From the NCBI GenBank assembly GCA_025358925.1, contig JANYHT010000013.1, forward strand, positions 62,001 to 126,000: a stretch of DNA of 64,000 nucleotides. The letters run 5' to 3'. Under the pieces are notes generated by a model. The model did not search any database, was not told the origin of the DNA, and was given only the letters and a program-made list of their open reading frames with translations. This document shows positions 18,095 to 25,845 of this stretch, one piece after another (the stretch's first letter is position 1; the number at the start of each line of letters is the position of its first letter). This stretch comes from Gemmatimonadaceae bacterium. Lineage in GTDB: Bacteria > Gemmatimonadota > Gemmatimonadetes > Gemmatimonadales > Gemmatimonadaceae. The position numbers and the translations under genes were made by a program.

Positions 18095-18607
18095 CTAAAG
18101 GAACGCGCTTACAGTCGTCGTTGCGAGCGACTGACCAGTCTTCGTATCTACCAACGTAAGCGTGAATGTGTGAGTGGTCCGTAGGCAATTCACCAACGTC
18201 GAATTCGCGTTCCAGTTCACAGTTTCGCCGGGTGCCGTGTTCTTTGCAGCGAGGAAATGCGGCACATTGACGTGGCACACCGGATCGGGATTCACATCGT
18301 TGACCACGACTTCAAACGCTTCGTTTCTGGTGCTGCAGTTTGTCGCACTACCGTTGAAGCCGATGCCGATACGCGTAGTGTATACCACGATATTGTAGGT
18401 GTTAATGTTCGAGGACAGCGTACCGCACGACATCGCAACAGATCCACCGCCACCGCCACCTCCCAAAAGCGACGTGTCCGTCGAGGAGCTGCCTTGGAAT
18501 GCCGGACGCGCGGCTGGCGACGTCAGGGTGCTCCCGTCTTTGCTACATGCGGCGAGAAACGCGGTTGCCGCGACAACGCTGAGAAGCACGCGCGCACAAA
18601 CGAACAT
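18095..18607 (-). CDS. Lipoprotein of unknown function
   Basis: A 170-residue lipoprotein. ATG 18607 is preceded by a GGAG-like site and gives the signal LLSVVAATAFLAAC with the lipidation Cys. After a Ser/Thr/Pro linker with a run of seven glycines comes a beta-rich domain of about 110 residues with four further Cys (MSCGTL, TNCSTR, PVCHVN, VNCLRT), enough for two disulfides. Its Ig- or Fn3-like strand pattern (TFTLTLVDTKTGQSLATTTV at the end) suggests a small surface beta-sandwich. I do not recognise the family. It is flanked by unrelated genes, so context gives no role. Confidence 0.65.
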   Translation of the reverse strand: MFVCARVLLSVVAATAFLAACSKDGSTLTSPAARPAFQGSSSTDTSLLGGGGGGGSVAMSCGTLSSNINTYNIVVYTTRIGIGFNGSATNCSTRNEAFEVVVNDVNPDPVCHVNVPHFLAAKNTAPGETVNWNANSTLVNCLRTTHTFTLTLVDTKTGQSLATTTVSAFL

Positions 18608-18823
18608 GTTGGAACTCCATCGGAAGTTGGCCGGCAGTCTCCGCATCGCGATCGTCGCCACGCGTCCGCCATTGAGCATTTCCTAAGCACAACACGCGCC
18701 GCTTTTCGCAGGTGCGATGAAATAACCGCAAAGCGTGCTACGACATTGTCTTGATCCGATTGCACGCGTCAAATACATACTGATCGCGCACTATCAAACT
18801 GTGCATGCCGTATCGAATCGATG

Positions 18824-20494
18824 CTATTGTTGCCTGCTCCAATCGCCGAGTTGCATCCACCAACCGTCGGGGCGCAATCCAACAGGATGCACGTTCCGCC
18901 GCACCCCGCTCAAGTTCCACGGTTCGTACAACCATATCGCCGGCGCGTCATCCAAAATCACCGCGTACGCGTCGAGATACTTTCGACGAGCGCTCGATGT
19001 GCTCGTTTGCTGTTCGGCGCTGTCGAGCAAGGCATCGAAACGCACACTCGCATAACTCCCAAAATTCTCACCACCTTGAGCACGACCGGCACCCGAGGTC
19101 CACACGCCCCGAATGCCGCTGAGTTCCGGGTCGGCGCTCAGCGCCATCACTGCCGCCTCGAAATCACCTTTGGCGAGGCGTGCGTTCATCGTATTGAATT
19201 CAACCTTCTCAACATCCATCTGCACGCCTACCGTACGAAAGAGTTGTTGCAGCAGCACGGCGATACGCAGACGTTGACTACTCGACGATGGTACCAACGT
19301 GCTGAAGCGAAGCGTGCGTCCATTGCGCGCGCGAACCGCGCCTGGTTGTGTTGCACGCCAGCCGAGCGAGTCAAGCGTGTGGATCGCCCCCGCCGTGTCG
19401 AACGGGATGCTGCGAAGCAGCGTATCCGCACCCAATTGACTTCGCGTGACTGGTCCGAGTGCCACGCGCGCCCCTGTGTCGAACACGGCGCGCACCACGA
19501 GTGCGCGATCAACGGCCATCGACAATGCTCGCCGCAGTGCGGGATCCGCAAAGAGTGACGCGATGCGGGGCGATACACTTCGTGGCTGCAGATTGAATTG
19601 GAGAAATCCGTATACGAGCGACGGGGATTTGAGCAACTGCACGTCTGGATGTTTCGGAAACTCTGCGGCGGCGTCCGGGCGCACCGACTCCAGAAAGTCT
19701 GCGTCGCCCGTAAAGAGTCGCAGTGTTGCGACCGACGGATCTGGCGCGATAGTCCAGACAACGCGATCCAATTTCGGACGGCCGCGATAGTTGTTGCTGT
19801 CAGCCACAACTTCCAAGCGGGCGCCAGCCTGCCAGCTACGAAAGCGGAAGCGTCCACTGCCAATTGGATGTCGTGCAAACGCGGACGTGCGCCACGAAGC
19901 GCGCGGAATCGAATCAAGCAAATGCGCTGGCAAAATACGCATCTGACTCACGGCATCAGCAAACTGTTCTGTTGATCGGCGCTTGAACCATACGACTGCC
20001 GTTTGTGCGGTACGTACCTGCACGGAGTCAATGTTGTGCAGCGCCTGCGCAGTGGCGGAGCCGAGTGCAGAATCCACATACGCGGTCCACGTAAAGCGTA
20101 CGTCCGCCGCCGTCACGGGTTGTGCGTCGTGCCAGCGCGCGCGCGGATTGATTGTAAACTCGATCGAGAGTGAATCGTTCGCCCACGCCCACTGTGTTGC
20201 GAGTGCAGGTGCGTATGACGTGGTTCCGTCAGGCGCTAGCACGGGTTGCGCCAGTCGGTCGAAAACCGCGTCCACCACTTGGAGCCCTTCACCAGTTATC
20301 GTCAGCGGTGGCAGCAACACATCCGCATCAGCGAAGGCGCTGACAACAAGCGTTCCACCAACGCTTTCTCTATGTGGTGTCGCGGGCCGGTCACATCCGA
20401 ACACGGCAGCAATAATTGGCAAGGCAACGGTCAATGTTCCACGATGCAACGGGCGGACGAGGAGGGAGTGCTGGCGATGGCGCGTATTCGGCAT
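18824..20494 (-). CDS. ABC transporter substrate-binding lipoprotein, family 5 (oligopeptide/nickel type)
   Basis: The periplasmic lipoprotein of a peptide-type ABC importer, 556 residues, with lipobox VFGC around Cys34. It has the SBP_bac_5 landmarks: GGTLVVSAFADADVL at the start of the mature domain, then ARWHDAQPVTAADVRFTW, then FLQFNLQ and ADPALRRALSMAVDR in the middle. The probable ligand is an oligopeptide or similar. It is the last of a run of minus-strand genes and lies 46 bp after the TPR gene. The cognate permease genes are 3.5 kb away (23980-25808), separated by the sigma-54 activator cassette, and no ATPase gene is in the window. Confidence 0.88.
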   Translation of the reverse strand: MPNTRHRQHSLLVRPLHRGTLTVALPIIAAVFGCDRPATPHRESVGGTLVVSAFADADVLLPPLTITGEGLQVVDAVFDRLAQPVLAPDGTTSYAPALATQWAWANDSLSIEFTINPRARWHDAQPVTAADVRFTWTAYVDSALGSATAQALHNIDSVQVRTAQTAVVWFKRRSTEQFADAVSQMRILPAHLLDSIPRASWRTSAFARHPIGSGRFRFRSWQAGARLEVVADSNNYRGRPKLDRVVWTIAPDPSVATLRLFTGDADFLESVRPDAAAEFPKHPDVQLLKSPSLVYGFLQFNLQPRSVSPRIASLFADPALRRALSMAVDRALVVRAVFDTGARVALGPVTRSQLGADTLLRSIPFDTAGAIHTLDSLGWRATQPGAVRARNGRTLRFSTLVPSSSSQRLRIAVLLQQLFRTVGVQMDVEKVEFNTMNARLAKGDFEAAVMALSADPELSGIRGVWTSGAGRAQGGENFGSYASVRFDALLDSAEQQTSTSSARRKYLDAYAVILDDAPAIWLYEPWNLSGVRRNVHPVGLRPDGWWMQLGDWSRQQ

Positions 20495-20539
20495 GTCGAA
20501 TTTCTCGCGGTGAATCCACGAGGAACCGAATGCCCCTCG

Positions 20540-21541
20540 TCAGGACAGCGGACGCCGCCGCGCCGCCAGCCACGCCGTAATGGTGGCCAACTCCGCTGGT
20601 GCGTCAAGCTCACGGAATATTGCAGCGGCGCGCTCGCCATCGTCTAGAGCCGCCTCAGCCTGTCCGCTCGCAACTTCCACTTGCGCGCGCGCCCAGCGCG
20701 ATTCCGCTTCAATGAGCGCGTTCCCGCAAGTCACCGCGAGTTGCACCGCATTGTTGAGCGCCTCGCACGCTTCAATCAGTTTTCCGAGGGCGAATCGCGC
20801 AGTACCGCACAGACGGATCGCGTCGGCCTGTCGTGATGGATCGTTCACCGCCGCGAGATCTTGTGCGGCGCGAAATGCGGTCGCTTCCGCAAGCGCGGCG
20901 TCCCCGCGCAACAATGAAATTTCCGCTCGACCCACGAGCGTGAGTGCAACGAGATGTTCGTTCTTGACTTGCCGCGCAAAATCCGCCGCGCGCTGCTCAT
21001 GCTCGTCGGCCTGCTCCAACCGTCGCAACTTGCGCAACGCAATTGCCGTGTTGTGATAGCTCTCGGCAAGACCGTTCACGTTGCCGAGGCGCTGATACGT
21101 TGGCATCGCCATCGCATAAAGGCCAAGCGCTTCGTCGTGACGCCCGCGAATGGTTGCAATGACCGCGAGGTTGTTGGTGGCGCGCGCGATGAGCAAGTCA
21201 TCACCGTCGATGTGTCCGAGGTCGAGCGCGCGATGAAACGCGAGCGCCGCATTGTGTAAGTCACTCTGCTCAAAACTGGCCGCACCCGCAAAATTGGCCG
21301 CGCGACGTATCGCGGCGCGATCGCCGCTCAGCAAGAGGAAAGCCTCTCGATCGTCGAGCCACCGACGCGCCGCTCGGGGTTCGCCTGTGCGCAGGAGCGC
21401 TTCTGCGTAGAGCGTGACGAGCGACGGAGCGAGACTCGTTTCACCAAGCCGACTTGCCGCAACGCCGCACAGCTCGTTCCACGCACCGGCAGCCGCAAGC
21501 GCCCGACACTCTGTCAGCAATGTTTCTGACGACGTGTGCAT
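20540..21541 (-). CDS. Tetratricopeptide repeat protein
   Basis: A 333-residue cytoplasmic protein without a signal peptide, made almost entirely of helical TPR-like repeats. The clearest are at residues about 85-125 (HNAALAFHRALDLGH), 125-165 (RHDEALGLYAMAMPTYQRLGN) and 165-205 (LAESYHNTAIALRKLRRLEQADEHEQRA). Such proteins act as scaffolds. It follows the sigma-54-type activator and a lipoprotein on the same strand with a 34 bp gap to the lipoprotein stop, so it is probably in the same transcript. A role in sensing or regulating with the activator is possible but unproven. Confidence 0.8.
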   Translation of the reverse strand: MHTSSETLLTECRALAAAGAWNELCGVAASRLGETSLAPSLVTLYAEALLRTGEPRAARRWLDDREAFLLLSGDRAAIRRAANFAGAASFEQSDLHNAALAFHRALDLGHIDGDDLLIARATNNLAVIATIRGRHDEALGLYAMAMPTYQRLGNVNGLAESYHNTAIALRKLRRLEQADEHEQRAADFARQVKNEHLVALTLVGRAEISLLRGDAALAEATAFRAAQDLAAVNDPSRQADAIRLCGTARFALGKLIEACEALNNAVQLAVTCGNALIEAESRWARAQVEVASGQAEAALDDGERAAAIFRELDAPAELATITAWLAARRRPLS

Positions 21542-21575
21542 GTTGACGTGCAGCGAGCGGGGAACGGTCCGTGAA

Positions 21576-22229
21576 CTAGTACGCGATCACGTAGTTAGTA
21601 AAGCCGCCAATGAACGAATCCACCTGACTGCTGCCGGAGCTGACGATGCTCGACACGCGGAGAAACGGATCATTAACGCTTTCCTGTCGGTAAATGGATA
21701 ACGTGCGCTCCAACGCTCGATCCAAGTTGTCGACAACACCGTCGTGATTCAGGTCGCGATTCGTTTCGAGAAACGACATCCGAAGTTCCGCAACGTTTGG
21801 TCCAACAAAGCGAAGTCCCGATGGCTGGAACTGCACGATCAGCTTGAGCGGATCGAGGACGTTGATCGTGATCTGCACGGAGTCACCTGCCGCAAGCGGT
21901 GTTCCGTCCGGCAGAACGATTTGCGCGTTCTGACGAATGCGAAGGCGTAGCAGCGAACTCGGACTGCTCTGATCTGGTCGCGGATTATAAAAGATTTCCA
22001 CGCGACGATCCGCTCCCTGCACGGCATAGAATGACACCGGAGCGAGTGAAAGACTCGGCGCATTCGACGCGGGCGAGAGAAAATTGATCGACGTGCTACT
22101 GCTGTTGCCTGGTCCGCCCTTCGTTGACACGGGAGAAAGGTCCAATAGGACGGACGTTGGAGACGGGCTATCGCACGCCGAAAACATAAACAGCATCGCG
22201 ACGAGCGCTCCCTTCACAGAATTACGCAT
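21576..22229 (-). CDS. Lipoprotein with an EF-hand/dockerin-like loop, unknown function
   Basis: A 217-residue predicted lipoprotein (ALVAMLFMFSAC lipobox). ATG 22229 lies inside the end of the upstream activator gene (8 bp overlap), which implies coupling. The mature protein has a Ser-rich linker, then a beta-rich domain with the segment VLPDGTPLAAGDSVQITINV. Near residue 170 is DLNHDGVVDNLDRALE, a DxNxDG calcium-loop pattern like dockerin or EF-hand. I do not recognise the family by name. Its position between an enhancer-binding protein and a TPR protein suggests an envelope component controlled by, or signalling to, that regulator. Confidence 0.7.
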   Translation of the reverse strand: MRNSVKGALVAMLFMFSACDSPSPTSVLLDLSPVSTKGGPGNSSSTSINFLSPASNAPSLSLAPVSFYAVQGADRRVEIFYNPRPDQSSPSSLLRLRIRQNAQIVLPDGTPLAAGDSVQITINVLDPLKLIVQFQPSGLRFVGPNVAELRMSFLETNRDLNHDGVVDNLDRALERTLSIYRQESVNDPFLRVSSIVSSGSSQVDSFIGGFTNYVIAY

Positions 22230-23580
22230 CTTGGTCACCGGAATCAGAGAGGAGTTCGAGGGATGTATCACCGTCCAACAGGCGCATCAAACGCGGTCGC
22301 GACACTCCGAGCTGTCTCGCCGCTTCGCTCTTATTGCCATTGCAGAGGCGCAGCATTTCTTCAACGGCCGCGCGCGTGAGCGCCGACAGTGTGGAAGGAA
22401 ACGGCAAGGCACCGCCATACCGTATCGTATTGGCCGACCCGCCAAGTGCGAGGTCGGACGAATCGATAGTGGAATTGTTGCACAGCAGCACCGCGCGCTC
22501 CATTGCGTTGCGCAGCTCGCGAACATTGCCGCTCCACCTATGCAGTCGCAGCATCTGTTCGGCGGCCGCTTTGAGCACGGGTGGCTTCAGGCCGTAATCG
22601 TTCGCAAAGCGTGTGATGAAATGCTTCGCCAGCGGCACAATATCCGTCCGACGTTCGCGCAATGCAGGCAATGCGAGTGGTACCACATTGAGTCGGTAAT
22701 ACAGATCCTCGCGGAATTTGCCGAGTCGCGCGGCGGCGGCGAGATCGACGTGCGTAGCGGCGACAACTCGCACATCGACGGGGATCGAGCGTAATCCACC
22801 GACACGACGAATTTGTCGTTCCTCGAGCGCACGCAACAATTTTCCTTGAAGCGGCAGTGCAAGTTGGCCAATTTCATCCAAAAAGAGCGTGCCGCCGTTT
22901 GCCAGTTCGAAGAGCCCCGGTTTGGCGGACGTCGCATCCGTGAACGCGCCCTTCTCGTGGCCGAACAATTCACTTTCCAGCAGGTGCTCGGGAATTGCCG
23001 CGCAATTAATGTCGACAAATGGTGCGCTGCGACGCGGTCCGTTGTAATGAATCGCTCGCGCGAGTAGTTCTTTTCCTGTCCCTGTTTCTCCGGTAATGAG
23101 CACAGTGACGCCGCCGTGCGGAATAATCCGCGACGCGAGATCAAGCGCGGATCGCAAGGCCGGACTGTCACCGAAAATTCCTTCAAACGTGTACTTGGCA
23201 TGTTCACTAGCGGTGAACTTGTCAGCATTGGCGCGCGCACGCTGCCGATCGGCGCGTTCCCGAACCCACGAGCGCAACAACTCGAGATCACCTGGGAGCG
23301 CGAAGTACTCGGCGGCACCGGCGCGGACGACCGTGACAGCGAGTCGATGACTCGCGATCGCGCCGACAACGGCAATTTCGAGATCCGGCACCGGATTGCT
23401 GCGCAGCAATCGTTCGACCTGATCTTCTTCTCCACCTGCCGCGATGAGCGCGATTGTCCCAGCTACATGACCAACGTCAGCGATATCCGAGACCTCGCGC
23501 ATCGTGAGGCCGACGTCGGAGGCCAAGTCTGCCCAGACTGCGCCGAACGATGCACTGAGGCTTAAAACGGAGAGTGACAA
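22222..23580 (-). CDS. Sigma-54-dependent Fis-family activator with a degenerate receiver domain
   Basis: A bacterial enhancer-binding protein. The central AAA+ domain has Walker A GETGTGKE at residues 164-171, Walker B GGTLFLDEI at 229-237 and a sigma-54 contact loop reading GAFTDA at 211-216 instead of GAFTGA. A Fis-type helix-turn-helix is at the C-terminus (NKSEAARQLGVSRPRLMRLL). Residues 1-115 resemble a receiver domain (AVVGAIASHRLAVTVVRAGAAEYFALPGD) but lack the phosphoacceptor Asp after strand 3 and the conserved Lys, so phosphorylation control is unlikely. I start at TTG 23580 because the strand-helix pattern begins there and sequence upstream to 23838 looks non-coding. ATG 23502 is the alternative. 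Confidence 0.85.
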   Translation of the reverse strand: MSLSVLSLSASFGAVWADLASDVGLTMREVSDIADVGHVAGTIALIAAGGEEDQVERLLRSNPVPDLEIAVVGAIASHRLAVTVVRAGAAEYFALPGDLELLRSWVRERADRQRARANADKFTASEHAKYTFEGIFGDSPALRSALDLASRIIPHGGVTVLITGETGTGKELLARAIHYNGPRRSAPFVDINCAAIPEHLLESELFGHEKGAFTDATSAKPGLFELANGGTLFLDEIGQLALPLQGKLLRALEERQIRRVGGLRSIPVDVRVVAATHVDLAAAARLGKFREDLYYRLNVVPLALPALRERRTDIVPLAKHFITRFANDYGLKPPVLKAAAEQMLRLHRWSGNVRELRNAMERAVLLCNNSTIDSSDLALGGSANTIRYGGALPFPSTLSALTRAAVEEMLRLCNGNKSEAARQLGVSRPRLMRLLDGDTSLELLSDSGDQDA

Positions 23581-23979
23581 CTCGGTGTTATGGCATGAGG
23601 GCGACAAACGCGGTGCCCCCGCAATGGGAACGACTTGCGCTGCGTATTGGACGGTTTGAGACGCGAGAACATTCCCCCGCAGCGACGAGACGACGCGAGA
23701 AGTTCGGCGCGATGCAGCAGTGCGTCGTGTTACACACTCCGATGAAATGCTTCGCGCTTGCACCAGACTCCAGGAGATCGCGTGGGCTCGGCGAACCGAA
23801 TTCGTGTGCCAATAGGATTGGCACAGCATACCGCGCACGCCAGTGGTAGCAAGTCATGCGCCGTCAGTCAAAATCGTTGAGGTACCGTCAACTCTATACA
23901 CCATAAGATGTTGGTGTGAATCAGTGATCGTGCGAAGAGACTCGTGCTGTATCATTTTGTCGTACACAGGCATGAAACG
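23581..23979. other. Intergenic region upstream of the activator gene
   Basis: About 400 bp between the start of the activator gene and the end of the ABC permease gene, both minus strand. The reading frame here is open on the minus strand (to 23838) but its translation is Ser/Arg/Cys-rich and looks non-coding. It probably holds the activator promoter. The only clear structure is the 21-bp palindrome at 23805-23825. I found no convincing -24/-12 element. Confidence 0.55.
23805..23825. promoter_or_regulatory. 21-bp palindrome, candidate operator
   Basis: TGTGCCAAT, spacer AGG, then its exact complement ATTGGCACA. It lies 225 bp upstream of the activator start and could be a binding site for a dimeric regulator, including the activator itself, whose sites normally lie 80-200 bp upstream. 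It may equally be a chance hairpin. Confidence 0.4.
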
Positions 23980-24834
23980 TTACGATTGCTCACGCGCGGC
24001 AAGCGCCGTCTGCAGCCCGTCGCCGATGCGTTGGATGGCGATCACCGTGCCAACAATGACCAAACCGGGTCCGAGAGCGAGCCATCGGCTCGGACCCACC
24101 ACGTCACTGACGTCGAGAAGAATGGTGCCCCAACTCGCCGTGGGTGGCTGTATCCCGATACCCAGATACGACAGCCCCGATTCGAGTAGAATAACTTGAC
24201 CAATGCCCATCGTCGCGGAGACGATGACGAAGGGGAGTACATCCGGCAGCAGGTGACGCCACACGATATCGCGATCGCGAAGGCCGAGCGCACGGAGCGC
24301 AAGAATTCGTTCGTTGTTGCGTAAGGCGCGCAATTCGCCGCGCACGAGTCGGCTCAGTCCCATCCAACCAGTTGCCGCGAGAATTAATGCGAGCACGAAG
24401 GGGCGTGGCGAACCCCAAAGCCCGACGATCGTGAGCAACAGCAACACGCGTGGAATAGACAATCCCACATCAGCCAAGCGCATCAGCAATCGATCGCTCA
24501 TGCCTCCAATAAATCCGCTGCAAAAACCGACGAGTGTGCCGATGCCGGTGGAGAGCGTCACCGCGACGATGGCAAACGTCAACGACACGCGCGCACCAGC
24601 AAGCATACGACTCAACACATCGCGCGAATACGGATCGGTCCCAAATGGATGCGTCCACGTTGCGCGATGACTGCTTAACATTACAGGATCCAGCAGCAAT
24701 TGCGGATCGTATGGGGTAATCCACGGCGCGAGGAGCGTCGCAATTGCGAGCAACAGTAGAAAACTTCCGGCAAATCTCGCGCTTGGCTCGCCGCGTAATT
24801 GTTGCCACGCAGAGCGCGACGTCGGGTTGCTCAC
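23980..24834 (-). CDS. Peptide-type ABC transporter permease (DppC/OppC-like)
   Basis: An inner-membrane permease of 284 residues with the DppC architecture. An N-terminal helix (FLLLLAIATLLAPWITPYDP) is followed by the periplasmic DPYSRDVLSRMLAGARVSL motif diagnostic of the family, then five helices. The ATPase-contact EAA loop is around RALGLRDRDIVWRHLLPD (residues 204-221). Its start ATG overlaps the stop of the DppB-like gene by four bases (ATGA), so the two subunits are co-translated. It would form the channel with that protein and the binding protein at 18.8 kb. The two ATPases expected for a Dpp/Opp importer are absent. Confidence 0.88.
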   Translation of the reverse strand: MSNPTSRSAWQQLRGEPSARFAGSFLLLLAIATLLAPWITPYDPQLLLDPVMLSSHRATWTHPFGTDPYSRDVLSRMLAGARVSLTFAIVAVTLSTGIGTLVGFCSGFIGGMSDRLLMRLADVGLSIPRVLLLLTIVGLWGSPRPFVLALILAATGWMGLSRLVRGELRALRNNERILALRALGLRDRDIVWRHLLPDVLPFVIVSATMGIGQVILLESGLSYLGIGIQPPTASWGTILLDVSDVVGPSRWLALGPGLVIVGTVIAIQRIGDGLQTALAAREQS

Positions 24835-25808
24835 GTTGACGCGTTAGTCCATCGCGGATCGAGCAATGCGGCCACGCCATCGGTCAACAGACTTCCGAAC
24901 AGAACGAGCAGGCTGCCGATCATCGCCGTCGCTGTCACGAGTGGATAGTCGCGCACGCCAATGGCTGACACGAGCAGCGAACCCATTCCCGGCCATCCGA
25001 AGACGCGCTCGATAAACACGGATCCGCCAACCAACGCCGGTAGAGACAGTCCGACGGTTGTGGCGAGCGGCCGCGCAGCGCGTCGCATCGCGTGATGCGT
25101 GAGCAAGCGACGCTCCGACACACCTTTGGCGCGCGTGCGACGCGTGATCTCGTCGTGCAACACCGCGTGCAGTGCCACGCGTTGCACGCGGGCAAACACG
25201 GCGGAGAACAGCAGCGTCAATGTGAGTGCAGGCAGCACGAGGTGGTACCCTCCGTCAATCAATGCGCGCCAGCCGTTGCTCGTGCCACAGAGTACCGGAT
25301 CACAACGCCCGCTTAACGGAAAAATCGCAAACTCTGCACCAAGTACGGTAAGCAGCATCAATGCCAACCATACTTCGGGGATCGCACCGAGACCACTCGT
25401 GACGACGGAGAGTGTGCGATCCATTGGCTTCCCGGCGCGCACCGCTTGCCACGCTCCAATTGCGGCGCCGATAATAACGCTCGTTACGAGCGACGTTCCC
25501 ATAAGCAAAAAGGAATACGGGAGTGCTTCGCCCAACGCGTCAGCCACAGGACGAAACTGTGAGAATGAGTAGCCCAAATCTCCTCGCGCAAGCGCGGCCA
25601 CATAGCGCGCGTATTGCTCGATGAGTGGTTGATCAAGCGCATATGCGGCGCGCCAGTGCGCACGCACACTCGGCGCGACACGCGGATCGGTCATCGCGGC
25701 GGCAATGGGATCGCTTGGCGCAAGATGCAAGAGCGCGAACGAGAGCGTTCCGACGAGCCAGACGACGATTGCGGCGTCGAATAGTCGTCGTCGGGCGAGA
25801 ATCCACAT
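24831..25808 (-). CDS. Peptide-type ABC transporter permease (DppB/OppB-like)
   Basis: An inner-membrane permease of 325 residues, starting at ATG 25808 (MWILARRRLFDAAIVVW). It has the DppB pattern: first helix LVGTLSFALLHLAPSDPI, then a long periplasmic loop with ALDQPLIEQYARYVAALARGDLGYSF, then the transmembrane core. The EAA loop is in ARAKGVSERRLLTHHAMRRA. It forms a pair with the DppC-like gene through an ATGA overlap. The 3' end of the PQQ dehydrogenase gene lies just 37 bp upstream on the same strand, so there is little room for a separate promoter. Confidence 0.88.
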   Translation of the reverse strand: MWILARRRLFDAAIVVWLVGTLSFALLHLAPSDPIAAAMTDPRVAPSVRAHWRAAYALDQPLIEQYARYVAALARGDLGYSFSQFRPVADALGEALPYSFLLMGTSLVTSVIIGAAIGAWQAVRAGKPMDRTLSVVTSGLGAIPEVWLALMLLTVLGAEFAIFPLSGRCDPVLCGTSNGWRALIDGGYHLVLPALTLTLLFSAVFARVQRVALHAVLHDEITRRTRAKGVSERRLLTHHAMRRAARPLATTVGLSLPALVGGSVFIERVFGWPGMGSLLVSAIGVRDYPLVTATAMIGSLLVLFGSLLTDGVAALLDPRWTNAST

Positions 25809-25845
25809 GTGGTGAATGTAGGCGAGGACGGATGACGAGCGCTGC

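Noticed and set aside
23790-23830. A sigma-54 -24/-12 promoter around TGGCAC
   Set aside because: On both strands the dinucleotide at the -12 position is CG, not GC, with GG-N10 spacing.
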